Shown: positions 18,601 to 25,208, numbered from the stretch's first letter. The stretch is 64,000 nucleotides of DNA from an uncultured Bacteroidales bacterium (GCA_944321895.1 CALUNA010000003.1:124001-188000), one strand, 5' to 3'. A program made the numbers and translations. Notes: a model not told the origin generated them from the sequence alone.

Positions 18601-18912
18601 GTGCTCAAGGCCGATTACCCGATTGTGGAAGTACCCGTCAATGCAGACGGCAGCTTCACCATGCCGGCATTCAAGATTACTGTAACAGCTTCCTTTGAAA
18701 ATTCAACAGCCTTGTCTGTAACGGAAAATAGTACGTTGCGCGTGTTCGGTACGGACGGCATGTTGCACATAGCGGGCACGGCAGCCGAAGCCGCCGTGTA
18801 TGACGTGCGCGGCCTGCTGGTTTACCGCGGCACGGCACGCACCCTCCATTTGCCCGCGGGCGTCTATATCGTCCGCGCCGAAGAACAGGTGCGCAAAGCA
18901 ATAGTGAAGTAA
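15631..18912 (+). CDS. T9SS cargo with GLUG repeats, Cys modules, CUB-like region and T9SS sorting domain
   Basis: A 1093-residue exported protein with a signal peptide (FFLVCALFLMAGTALRA/QSAE, Gln at +1). Residues 25-215 look like a beta-helix. Residues about 230-300 contain paired CxxC units (CIYCGYQ, CSLCGQM, HKCDYCGM) of a kind common in Firmicutes surface proteins. Residues 400-560 hold GLUG-type repeats (GGIAGYNSGTLTACSYSGTV, GGVAGRNNGTVSCCYATG). Near residue 770 a fibronectin-III-like stretch occurs (VMLTWDYDAS). Residues about 860-945 resemble a CUB-like region (YGTESVWDELSIYDS). The last 58 residues are a T9SS CTD identical at 53 of 58 positions to that of the preceding gene. It is probably a surface adhesin or glycan-binding protein, and no catalytic motif is seen. 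ATG at 15631 or 15634 may start it. Confidence 0.85.
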   Translation: MMKRTFFLVCALFLMAGTALRAQSAEPLTLSYGDGVSRIEIYPDGYKMGSDAALVSYTGAYVLTGTAGGDALIIYNGSGVKQTFDVTFRDLTIQTGLWEGAVSITSETSTDTIVLNLYSSGTSRVCSGNHTALASRGDTEAPRIINLSVLDGTLTLENQSSAGGGFAWSSDYNTTFNLVNTVTIDGASSFTNSDKGSVTLKSDYQYTSNNDGTHQKKLGENSVLEDCSYRYEPVEGAEQHRQVCIYCGYQTEPEPCIPSGEWIAKDEQYHGKICSLCGQMVSLEHHADLDNDHKCDYCGMFILVEPAQLENVYQISNIAELYWFAALVNGTLESVPQNTEAAAVLTADIVINEQVLTADGELVEDTDGLTAWTPIGSEDASFNGTFDGQGHAITGLYINRPSDDMQGLFGYIGSNGTVSRTEVTGSYIYGQDGVGGIAGYNSGTLTACSYSGTVIGYDYPLGGVAGRNNGTVSCCYATGKVHGTGSDPYVGGVVSRNYGTISSCYSTASLSADYSGYIGGVASYNSGGRIIGSYYLQGSADKGVDRNRNDGTVENVESRTAEQFAGGEVTWLLQHAITDDTQIWGQNLPADTLPMLLSEHRVYAALFIHEATDLQMMGKYGNLNAQIPLPTAEELGANGEVSFTDTLGNPLTETLTLLSDTVILVNCRLYSITVSDNILHGDISVSYDSCYAGAEVAVEANPYNGYELFMIYLTTSDGQHYEYEDEDFTFTMPAADVILSADFIPYLYDATYSTSENDNGYNVMLTWDYDASDCHTEIHRDGTLVHTTAAGETSWQDQVSEAGVYNYTLYVVNTEGVRSRRTLLTVYAYPSISMVRWGVLMIYLGDNHLVLTDEGGRNGNYSDMADDIAVITAYADCRIYLTGSYGTESVWDELSIYDSNNSLLGKYGDKGTIEPALLSSGNTLTVRFISDESRTNEGFELYVETVYPVTIAEVENGTVEADTAWARAGDMVTLTPVPNEQNHYVEGSLKVLKADYPIVEVPVNADGSFTMPAFKITVTASFENSTALSVTENSTLRVFGTDGMLHIAGTAAEAAVYDVRGLLVYRGTARTLHLPAGVYIVRAEEQVRKAIVK

Positions 18913-18939
18913 CAGGCAGACCTCCTTTTATGTGGCAGG

Positions 18940-18981
18940 CCCTCCCCGCACGGAAACATTCCCTGCGGGGAGGGTTGTTTT
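18940..18981 (+). terminator. Strong rho-independent terminator after the cargo pair
   Basis: CCCTCCCCGCA pairs with TGCGGGGAGGG around a 13-base loop, followed by TTGTTTTT. It ends the two-gene cargo unit. Confidence 0.9.
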
Positions 18982-19030
18982 TGCGGGGAGGCAAAGCTGC
19001 ACAAACGGCGCAACAGCACAGCCGGCGCAC

Positions 19031-19070
19031 CGCGCCGTCATGCCGGGCTTGACCCGGCACCCTGGGGGGC
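19031..19070 (+). repeat. Dispersed palindromic repeat, copy C
   Basis: CGCCGTCATGCCGGGCTTGA then CCCGGCACCCTGGGG. The core GCCGGG-CTTGAC-CCGGC is a hairpin. Confidence 0.8.
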
Positions 19071-19103
19071 GCAGGCGCGGATGAAACACGCCCCCCCTCT
19101 CCA

Positions 19104-19133
19104 CCGGTCATTCCGGGCTTGACCCGGAACCCA
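19104..19133 (+). repeat. Dispersed palindromic repeat, copy D
   Basis: CGGTCATTCCGGGCTTGACC then CGGAACCCAGG. Core TTCCGGG-CTTGA-CCCGGAA. Confidence 0.8.
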
Positions 19134-19198
19134 GGAGCGAGGTGGCAGGTGCGGACGAAACGCGCACCTGTCAGAACCTTACGAATAGGCCTTTTTAT

Positions 19199-19359
19199 GG
19201 GTATCTGTTACCCTTAATGACGGGTATCTGTTACCCTTGACGACGGGTATCTGTTACCCTTGACAACGAGTATCTGTTACCCTTGACAACGAGTATCTGT
19301 TACCCTTGACGACGAGTATCTGTTACCCTTGACGACGAGTATCTGTTACCCTTGACAAC
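19199..19359 (+). repeat. Seven head-to-tail 23-bp tandem repeats
   Basis: Seven units of exactly 23 bases start at 19199, 19222, 19245, 19268, 19291, 19314 and 19337. Each contains TATCTGTTACCCTT. Units 1-3 begin GGGTA, so GGGTA-TCTGT-TACCC is a perfect short palindrome. Units 4-7 begin GAGTA, which breaks one pair. There are no spacers between units, so this is an iteron- or minisatellite-like array and not a CRISPR. Confidence 0.95.
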
Positions 19360-19413
19360 GTTGAGCCAGCAACCGCGGCGCAGCCGCGGGAACGGACGCA
19401 CAAGGCCATGCTT

Positions 19414-19443
19414 GCTGGATGCCGCATCAAGTGCGGCATGACG
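19414..19443 (-). repeat. Dispersed palindromic repeat, copy E (inverted)
   Basis: GCTGGATGCCGCATCAAGTG then CGGCATGACG, the reverse-complement orientation of the family. The core TGCCGCA-TCAAG-TGCGGCA is palindromic. Confidence 0.75.
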
Positions 19444-19489
19444 TGGTGGGGTTGCGGGCGGCTGTGTAAAAAGCACAAACGGCGCGTTT

Positions 19490-19525
19490 GCGCCGTCATG
19501 CCGGGCTTGACCCGGCACCCTGGGG
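19490..19525 (+). repeat. Dispersed palindromic repeat, copy F
   Basis: CGCCGTCATGCCGGGCTTGA then CCCGGCACCCTGGGGA, almost identical to copy C and preceded by the same GGCGCGTTTG lead-in as copy A. Confidence 0.8.
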
Positions 19526-19554
19526 AGTGTTGGCGGGGCAATCGCGGCGGTAGC

Positions 19555-19634
19555 CGCGGACAACCGTCCGCACGTCTCTGTAGGGGTACGGAATGTCGCG
19601 GACAATCGTCCGCACGCTCCGAGGGGTACGGGGC
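19555..19634 (+). repeat. Two copies of a GCGGAC...GTCCGC...GGGGTACGG repeat
   Basis: CCGCGGACAACCGTCCGCACG with GGGGTACGG (19555-19595) recurs with small changes at 19600-19634. Each copy contains a GCGGAC/GTCCGC hairpin. Confidence 0.65.
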
Positions 19635-19651
19635 GATGGCGCGTGGCCGTC

Positions 19652-20728
19652 TTATTCCATATAAAGGTAGTCGTAGTGTATGATGGGCTTGTGGCCTTTG
19701 CTGCCCATGTATTTCTCGGCCGTGAGGCTGTCGTATTGCACGCGGCCGTAGCCGATGGTGTTGCCTTGGCTGTCCTTGATGCTGACAATGTCGTCCTTCT
19801 CGAAGTTGCCTTCGATGCGGGTTATGCCGACAGGCAGCAGGCTGACGGCGGCTTCGGCGTTGAGGGCGTCGCGGGCGGGGTCGCTGATGTGGATGGCGCC
19901 TTTGGCGAATCCCTCGCTGTGGGCAATCCATTTCTTGACGCTCGACACGGCATCGGCGGCCGGCACGAAGCAGGTGCAGACGGTGTCTTTGTTTTCGTCG
20001 AGCAGGTCGGTCAGGATGTTGTCGCGCGTGCCGTTGGCGATGAGTACTTCAATGCCTTCGTCGGCTATCTTGCCGGCTATGCTGGTCTTGGTGAGCATTC
20101 CGCCGCGCCCGAACGATGACTTGGTGTGCTGTATATAGGCCGCCAGGTCCTGGCCGTGCTCTATGCGGCGGATGACCTGGCTGGCAGGGTCGGAAGGTAC
20201 GCCGTTGTATATGCCGTCTATGTTGCTGAGCAGGATAAGCGCCTGCATGTCCATCATGCTGGCAATCATGCCGGAGAGTTCGTCGTTGTCGGTGAACATC
20301 AGTTCGGTCACGGACACGGTGTCGTTCTCGTTCACGATGGGGATGACGTTGTTTTCGAGCATGACGCGCATACAGTCGCGCTGGTTCAGGTAGTGCCTGC
20401 GCGTGGCGAAGTTCTCCTTGGTGGTGAGCACCTGCCCGACGACAATGCCGTGCTCGCGGAACAGGTCGTAGTAGCGGTTTATGAGCTTGGCCTGCCCGAC
20501 GGCGGAGTAGAGTTGCCGCTGGTAAACGCTGTCGAGCTTGCGCTCTATGTGGAGTTCGCTCCTGCCGGAGGCTACCGCGCCGGACGACACGAGCACGATT
20601 TCAACGCCGGCCTTGTGCAGGGCGGCCACCTGGTCCACCAGGGCGGACATGCGGGTTATGTTCAGTGTCCCGTCGGGGCGGGTCAGTACGTTGCTGCCTA
20701 TCTTTACGGCTATTCTTTGGTATCTCAT
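19652..20728 (-). CDS. proB: Glutamate 5-kinase
   Basis: A 358-residue cytosolic kinase for the first step of proline synthesis, phosphorylating L-glutamate with ATP. The amino-acid-kinase domain shows AVKIGSNVLT, IVLVSSGAVASGR, IPIVNENDTVSV, DNDELSGMIA and FGRGGMLTK. The last 80 residues form a PUA domain (GAIHISDPARDALNAEAAVS). It is the last gene of a run of eight minus-strand genes and starts 12 bases after the glutaminyl cyclase stop. No proA is in the window. Confidence 0.95.
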   Translation of the reverse strand: MRYQRIAVKIGSNVLTRPDGTLNITRMSALVDQVAALHKAGVEIVLVSSGAVASGRSELHIERKLDSVYQRQLYSAVGQAKLINRYYDLFREHGIVVGQVLTTKENFATRRHYLNQRDCMRVMLENNVIPIVNENDTVSVTELMFTDNDELSGMIASMMDMQALILLSNIDGIYNGVPSDPASQVIRRIEHGQDLAAYIQHTKSSFGRGGMLTKTSIAGKIADEGIEVLIANGTRDNILTDLLDENKDTVCTCFVPAADAVSSVKKWIAHSEGFAKGAIHISDPARDALNAEAAVSLLPVGITRIEGNFEKDDIVSIKDSQGNTIGYGRVQYDSLTAEKYMGSKGHKPIIHYDYLYME

Positions 20729-20740
20729 AGTGTTGTGGCT

Positions 20741-21721
20741 TTATTGTTCGTCGTAAATGACCGTCAGCACCGTTTTGCCGACGGCGTAGAGGGTCTGCCT
20801 GCTTATGTTGTCCATGTTGTCGTCGAGCGTGTGCCAGTAGTCGCCGAAGCCGGTTTCGCCGTGCGGGTTGTAGTGCACAATGTCTATGCAGGGAATGCCT
20901 GCCAGCGTGTTCACGTAGTAGTGGTCGTCGGTGACGGGATAGGTGCTTGTTTGCACGAACAGCTGCCCGAAGCCGAGCGAGCGTGCCGTTTGCCACACCT
21001 TGTCGAGTACGCCGGCGGCGTAATAGGTGGAGTAGTATTCCCGCGGGAAGATGGCGTCGGGCGCGCCGACCATGTCGAGCAATATGCCGTATCGGGCTTT
21101 GTATCCGTTCTTTTTTGCCTCCTTGGCCCAGTGTTGCGAACCGAGGCACCAGGTGTCGGGTTTGTACGTACCGGTGTGGAATTCGGGCGTGCCGTAGTCT
21201 TCGGCATCGAACAGCACGATGTCCACGCCGCAGGCGGGCAACCGTCCTGACAGTTGGCGCGCCACTTCGAGCAGCACACCGACGCCGCTTGCCCCGTCGT
21301 TGGCCCCGTCAATGGGTTTGCGGTGGTTGGCCTCGTCGGGGTCGTGGTCGGCCCAAGGGCGCGTGTCCCAGTGCGCGCAGAGTAGTATGCGGTCGGGCAG
21401 TTCGGGGCGGTAGCTGCCGATGATGTTGGTGGCATGCAGCACCGTGCCGTCATAGGCCGTTACATCGGCCTCCTGGAGGGTTACGGTGGCTCCGAACTGT
21501 TCCAATTTGGCGGCCAGATAGGCAGCGCAGGCTTTGTGTGCGGGTGTGTTGGGTATGCGGTAGCCGAAAGCGACCTGCTCTTCCACGAAGCGGTAGGCCG
21601 AGTCGGCCGAAAACTCGATGGCGGGTGCGGCGTCATCCTGTTGCGCGGTTGTGGTCTGCGTTGTGCCGGAAGGCTGGCAGGCGCAACACAGGCAGATAAG
21701 GCTGTAAAGCAATTGTTTCAT
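20741..21721 (-). CDS. Glutaminyl-peptide cyclotransferase (M28-fold zinc enzyme), exported
   Basis: A 326-residue exported protein with a Cys-rich hydrophobic N-terminus (LLYSLICLCCAC) that may be a lipoprotein signal. The metal ligands and signatures of animal-type (type II) glutaminyl cyclases are present: LLCAHWDTRPWAD, GANDGASGVGVLLE, VLFDAEDYG, LGSQHWA, LLDMVGAPDAIFP, TDDHYYVN and DYWHTLDDNMDN. The pattern LDMVGAP-x-x-FP and WHT-x-DDN separates it from plain aminopeptidases. The enzyme converts N-terminal Gln to pyroglutamate. In Bacteroidetes it acts in the periplasm on proteins whose signal peptides leave Gln at +1, as several in this window do. It sits between the SUI1-like gene (4-base gap) and proB. 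Confidence 0.88.
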   Translation of the reverse strand: MKQLLYSLICLCCACQPSGTTQTTTAQQDDAAPAIEFSADSAYRFVEEQVAFGYRIPNTPAHKACAAYLAAKLEQFGATVTLQEADVTAYDGTVLHATNIIGSYRPELPDRILLCAHWDTRPWADHDPDEANHRKPIDGANDGASGVGVLLEVARQLSGRLPACGVDIVLFDAEDYGTPEFHTGTYKPDTWCLGSQHWAKEAKKNGYKARYGILLDMVGAPDAIFPREYYSTYYAAGVLDKVWQTARSLGFGQLFVQTSTYPVTDDHYYVNTLAGIPCIDIVHYNPHGETGFGDYWHTLDDNMDNISRQTLYAVGKTVLTVIYDEQ

Positions 21722-21725
21722 GTCG

Positions 21726-22052
21726 TCAGAAGTTAATGCGTTTCACTTTGAATCCCATGCCCTCGAGCAGCTCGGCGGCCTTGCGGCGCACGTCACCCTG
21801 GATGAGTATCTCGCCGTCGCGGGTGGAGCCGCCGGTGGCTAGCTTGATTTTGAGCGTCTGTGCCAGCTTTTTCACATCCTCGTCCGGCGCGTCGTATCCG
21901 GTAATCAGCGTGGCGGTTTTGCCTTTGCGCTTGTCCAGTTCCACGCGCAGGGTCTGTTCGGGCGCAGGTTCGGGCAGGTTGTCCGGCACGCGGTTCAACT
22001 CGGGATGCTCATCGGCTATGGCCGCCAGTTTGTCTTTCCAGTCTATGTTCAT
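21726..22052 (-). CDS. SUI1/YciH-family translation initiation factor-like protein
   Basis: A 108-residue protein. After a linker (MNIDWKDKLAAIADEHPELN) it carries the eIF1/SUI1 fold with RVELDKRKGKTATLITGY and LKIKLATGGSTRDGEILIQGD. Bacterial YciH-type proteins bind the small subunit and can influence start-codon fidelity, though the physiological role is poorly defined. The ATG at 22052 overlaps the methyltransferase stop by four bases, which supports this start over upstream in-frame ones. Confidence 0.9.
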   Translation of the reverse strand: MNIDWKDKLAAIADEHPELNRVPDNLPEPAPEQTLRVELDKRKGKTATLITGYDAPDEDVKKLAQTLKIKLATGGSTRDGEILIQGDVRRKAAELLEGMGFKVKRINF

Positions 22053-22588
22053 GGTTTCTTGCGTAGTTTTTCGGATAGTTCGTACATGACAATGCCCGCC
22101 GTCACGCTCACGTTGAGCGAGTGCTTGGTGCCGTATTGCGGGATTTCGATGCAGTTGTCGCACGCATCGATTACTTCCTGCGCGACGCCTTTCACCTCGT
22201 TGCCCATGACCAGGGCATATTTGCCGGCAGGGTCTGCTTGCAGGTCGGCCAGCAGGGTGCTGCCCTTGGCCTGTTCCACGGCCAGGACGGTGTAGCCGGC
22301 GGCTTTGAGTTCGCGCACGGCGTCGAGGGTGTCGGCCGTGTATTTCCAGTCTACGGTGAACTCCGCGCCCAGGGCAGTTTTATGCAGTTCGGCGTTGGGC
22401 GGTGTGCTGCAAATGCCGCACAGGTATATGCCTTGCAGCAGGAAAGCATCGGCGGTGCGGAACACTGCGCCCACGTTGTGCAGGCTGCGCACGTTATCGA
22501 GCACCATGACCAGCGGGATTTTCTCGGCGGCCTTGAACGCTTCCTCGCTCAGGCGGTTTATTTCGGTTATTTTCAGTTTCTCCATCAT
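22049..22588 (-). CDS. SpoU/TrmH-family RNA 2'-O-methyltransferase
   Basis: A 179-residue protein consisting of the SPOUT catalytic domain alone. Motif 1 is VLDNVRSLHNVGAVFRTADAF, motif 2 is YALVMGNEVKGVAQEVIDACD, and motif 3 is IPQYGTKHSLNVSVTAGIVMYE. These residues form the knotted SAM site. The family methylates tRNA or rRNA ribose (TrmH, TrmL, RlmB). Absence of an N-terminal L30-like substrate domain makes a tRNA target more likely, but this is inference. It overlaps the SUI1-like gene by four bases. Confidence 0.9.
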   Translation of the reverse strand: MMEKLKITEINRLSEEAFKAAEKIPLVMVLDNVRSLHNVGAVFRTADAFLLQGIYLCGICSTPPNAELHKTALGAEFTVDWKYTADTLDAVRELKAAGYTVLAVEQAKGSTLLADLQADPAGKYALVMGNEVKGVAQEVIDACDNCIEIPQYGTKHSLNVSVTAGIVMYELSEKLRKKP

Positions 22589-22607
22589 GTCTGTTTTTGC
22601 TGGCGGT

Positions 22608-23273
22608 TCAGTCCGTTTCCGGCCGTGCGGTTATGTGGAAACAAGCTTGTTGGCGTTCATGTTTTACGTAGCAGCGGCCTTCCTGTTTCAGTTCGCGCAA
22701 CACGAGGCCGAGCACTTGTTTCAGTTGGTCTGGCGTTAGCTCGCGTTTGTCGCGCTTGCTCACCTTGGTGAACTTCGACCACGATATGTCCACCGTAGTG
22801 GCATAGACATGCACCGAGTTGGCCGAGGCGTTTATGTTCACCTTGCGCAGATTGCGTATGTCTTCCCGCGTGCGCGTTATGCTGGTAATTTGCAGTTTGT
22901 ACAGGGGTGCGTTCAGTTCTTCGAGTCGTTCGCGGAAGCGCTCCCCGATTTCGTCGAGCAAATCGGCGGCTTCCGGTACGAGGTAGGATGCGGAATAGTC
23001 CAGCCGGCGTACGTCGTAGTATTTGTTGCTTTTTATTTCCACCACCTTGCGGCGTGCCCTGGCAGCTTCCTCGCGGTTCTCGAACGGCTCCAGACCGATG
23101 GCCTTTGCGGCTTTCAGGTGCACATCGTTCATGTCGTTGAAGTCCCGTCTGTAGCTCAACGAGCCGATGCGTATGGGCTTGATTTCGCGGTCGGGACGCA
23201 ACAGCCACGTGCCTATACACGACAGCACGGCCACCGCAAGCCAGAAGAGAATTTTTATTTTCTTGTCTGTCAC
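22608..23273 (-). CDS. DUF5715-like, M15-type peptidase-like membrane-anchored protein
   Basis: A 221-residue protein with an N-terminal membrane anchor (ILFWLAVAVLSCIGTWLL). The body resembles DUF5715 proteins of Bacteroidetes and the D-Ala-D-Ala carboxypeptidase (M15) fold: LLDEIGERFRERLEEL, ITSITRTREDIRNLRKVN, then NSVHVYATTVDISW, where M15 enzymes have SxHxxGxAxD. The Gly of that motif is replaced here (VHVYATTVD), so His and Asp are kept but activity is uncertain. KHERQQACFHI near the end could supply the third ligand. A role in peptidoglycan is plausible but unproven. Its ATG overlaps the S41 stop by four bases. Confidence 0.7.
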   Translation of the reverse strand: MTDKKIKILFWLAVAVLSCIGTWLLRPDREIKPIRIGSLSYRRDFNDMNDVHLKAAKAIGLEPFENREEAARARRKVVEIKSNKYYDVRRLDYSASYLVPEAADLLDEIGERFRERLEELNAPLYKLQITSITRTREDIRNLRKVNINASANSVHVYATTVDISWSKFTKVSKRDKRELTPDQLKQVLGLVLRELKQEGRCYVKHERQQACFHITARPETD

Positions 23274-24340
23274 TTCGTTTCGGGTTGTTGGGTTAGTTTC
23301 TCAATCAGTTCCACGGCAAACTCGATGATGTCGTCCTTGCCTTCCGCCATGGATTCCTGCGTCATGTTGATGGCATAGTCTGGCTCAATGCCGTTTTCTA
23401 TATGCTTTTTCTCGCGATCGTACATGGGTACACTCGACAAGCGTATCAGCCAGCCGTTGGGCAGTTCGTACGATTGCGGCATTCCGCCTCCGCCGCCCGT
23501 GATACCGCCGACAACAAACGCGTAGGGCGCGTAGCGCATGGCGTTCACGAAGAAGTTGGTCGCGCTGTACGACTGGCGGTTGCACAGCACGATGACCGGC
23601 CGCAACCAGCGGTGCGGCATCATGGCGGTGTCTATCTCCATGGGAACCATCTCGGAAAAATCGTTGTGCCCGTTTCCAGTCTTGTGCTGCATGTAGCCCA
23701 CGGTTGTCTTTTCAGCGAAAAACGTGGCTGCCAGCTTGCGCGCATATTCCAGGGAACCGCCGCCGTTGTCCCGCACGTCCAGAATCAGGCCCGGGCAGTC
23801 TGCGCAGTACATCAAGGCATAGGCAATGTTGTTGGAACTGAAAGCATCCGAGAACGAGTTGTAACGGATATATCCGACCTTGTCATCGGCAATGCGTTCA
23901 TAGTACAGTCCGCCGGCCATTTTGTAGTCTTGTCCCAGGTAGCGGTCGCTGTACAGGATGGACGAGCTGTAATTGGCCGGATAGTTCTCGAACCAGCCGC
24001 GGCAACGCGACACGTCGAAATCGGAATAGAGGTTCACATGCCCGTCCTGCAGCGTGTCGAGCATTTGCGCGAACAGGTCGAACAGGCCGCGGTAGTTGTT
24101 GGCACTGATGGTGTCCACGCGCGGCTGGTACACGGCCTTGACCCCGTCCCAGTCGATTCCTTTGTAGTCTAAATAGCAATAGCGCGTATCGATGATTTCC
24201 CACAATGCCTCGAAGTTGCCTTGCGGCGTATCGGGTTTCAGCTGTTCCGAAGGGTCGAAGCAACTGCCGAGCGGCAACAGCAGCAACAGCAACGGCAATT
24301 GCCTGCACAGGAATTTGATATGTATGTTTTTACGTTTCAT
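23270..24340 (-). CDS. S41-family (tricorn/CTP-like) peptidase, lipoprotein
   Basis: A 356-residue protein with a lipoprotein signal (LLLLLLPLGSC/FDPS). An N-terminal helical part (NFEALWEIIDTRYCYLDYKG, DTLQDGHVNLYSDF) precedes the S41 core: VGYIRYNSFSDAF, LILDVRDNGGGSLEYARKLA, and the serine nucleophile in CNRQSYSATNFFVNAM. The later region IENGIEPDY is also typical. The mid-region between the N-terminal part and the core shows no clear PDZ signature. Such periplasmic proteases degrade or trim envelope proteins. Its ATG directly abuts the stop of the preceding beta-barrel gene. Confidence 0.9.
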   Translation of the reverse strand: MKRKNIHIKFLCRQLPLLLLLLPLGSCFDPSEQLKPDTPQGNFEALWEIIDTRYCYLDYKGIDWDGVKAVYQPRVDTISANNYRGLFDLFAQMLDTLQDGHVNLYSDFDVSRCRGWFENYPANYSSSILYSDRYLGQDYKMAGGLYYERIADDKVGYIRYNSFSDAFSSNNIAYALMYCADCPGLILDVRDNGGGSLEYARKLAATFFAEKTTVGYMQHKTGNGHNDFSEMVPMEIDTAMMPHRWLRPVIVLCNRQSYSATNFFVNAMRYAPYAFVVGGITGGGGGMPQSYELPNGWLIRLSSVPMYDREKKHIENGIEPDYAINMTQESMAEGKDDIIEFAVELIEKLTQQPETK

Positions 24341-25171
24341 TTACCAAACTGTTTGTATGTTATCCGGTTTGCGCCGCCCGCCGAATGTGTATGTGTTGAA
24401 GATGCATCCGGCAACGAGGCTGACCTGCTCGCGGCTGAAACGCAGGTTGTTCGCGTGGTATTGCAGGTATTCGTGCTCAATGCCCAGCCGCCAGGTGGTT
24501 GTCTTGAACCGCATGTCGAACGTGAGTTCGTGCCGTAATCCGGCCTTGTTTGTGAAGAACGAAGCGTGTACCGTGTTTTTCAACGAAAAAAGCATTTCGT
24601 AGTACGAACCGCCCATTTCCGGCACGAACATGCAGCCGGCAAAGGGCGTGCGTATCATGTAGCGGATGCGGTAGGCCGTTTTGGGACGCTTGATGTCGTA
24701 ACTTACGCCACCCGACAGGTGCAGGTTCGTGGCAAAGTCCATGGAGTAGGGTTTGTTCACCGAACGGCTCATGTATTTGCCGAGCCAGTCTATTTCCACC
24801 AGCATGCCGCCCAGGATGGTCAGTCCGCCCACGGGGCGGTAATTGTAATATGCTCCCCACGAGCCGTTCACGCCGAAAGCCGTAATGCGGTTGCTGTATG
24901 CGGGATTGTAGAGCAAAGCGCCGGTGATTTCCAGCCGGTCCACGTAGGAAAAATCCGTCCTTTCAGGCTTGAAATAGCTCCACCATTCGTTTTGCAGGTG
25001 CAATGACAGACCTGAATACGGCAGTGCCGACAAATACTCGTCGCTCATCCACATGCCGCCGAACTTGACAGCCAGGTCGTTTTCCGTGGCAAGGACACGC
25101 GGTGTTTCCGCCCGGAGCGGACAGAATGCGGCAAAAAGGCATACTGACAATATCAACCGGTTCTTTTTCAT
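24341..25171 (-). CDS. Predicted outer-membrane beta-barrel protein (DUF3316-like)
   Basis: A 276-residue protein with a signal peptide (KKNRLILSVCLFAAFCPLRA/ETPR). The rest alternates polar and aromatic residues as in a small barrel (LSLHLQNEWWSYF, NGSWGAYYNYRPVGGL, RYMIRTPFAGCMF, THTF-like end FNTYTFGG). It resembles Bacteroidales proteins annotated DUF3316, whose function is unknown. The ATG at 25171 is five bases from the -7 box, so the upstream in-frame ATG at 25207 cannot be on the transcript. This is the first gene of the long minus-strand run that ends with proB. Confidence 0.7.
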   Translation of the reverse strand: MKKNRLILSVCLFAAFCPLRAETPRVLATENDLAVKFGGMWMSDEYLSALPYSGLSLHLQNEWWSYFKPERTDFSYVDRLEITGALLYNPAYSNRITAFGVNGSWGAYYNYRPVGGLTILGGMLVEIDWLGKYMSRSVNKPYSMDFATNLHLSGGVSYDIKRPKTAYRIRYMIRTPFAGCMFVPEMGGSYYEMLFSLKNTVHASFFTNKAGLRHELTFDMRFKTTTWRLGIEHEYLQYHANNLRFSREQVSLVAGCIFNTYTFGGRRKPDNIQTVW

Positions 25172-25176
25172 GGCGG

Positions 25177-25208
25177 CAAAAGTACGGTATTTTTGCCTAA
25201 CAGGCAAA
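25177..25208 (-). promoter_or_regulatory. Bacteroidetes promoter for the barrel-to-proB operon (apparently leaderless)
   Basis: On the minus strand TTTG (25208-25205), 20 bases, TACTTTTG (25184-25177). The ATG at 25171 sits where transcription should begin, so the mRNA probably has no leader. Confidence 0.85.

Larger units (their letters stand above)
18982..19651. other. Repeat-dense spacer between the cargo gene and proB
   Basis: No gene is supported here. The spacer contains four copies of the dispersed palindrome (19031, 19104, 19414, 19490), seven 23-bp tandem units (19199-19359) and a pair of GCGGACAA-CGTCCGCACG-GGGGTACGG repeats (19555-19595 and 19600-19634). Open frames across it are products of the repeats. 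Confidence 0.75.

Noticed and set aside
19199..19359. CRISPR array
   Set aside because: The units are contiguous and 23 bp with no unique spacers, and no cas genes are nearby.
19300..19931. Minus-strand open frames through the repeat spacer
   Set aside because: They arise from the 23-bp array (VTDTRRQG repeats) and the palindromes, and overlap the end of proB out of frame.
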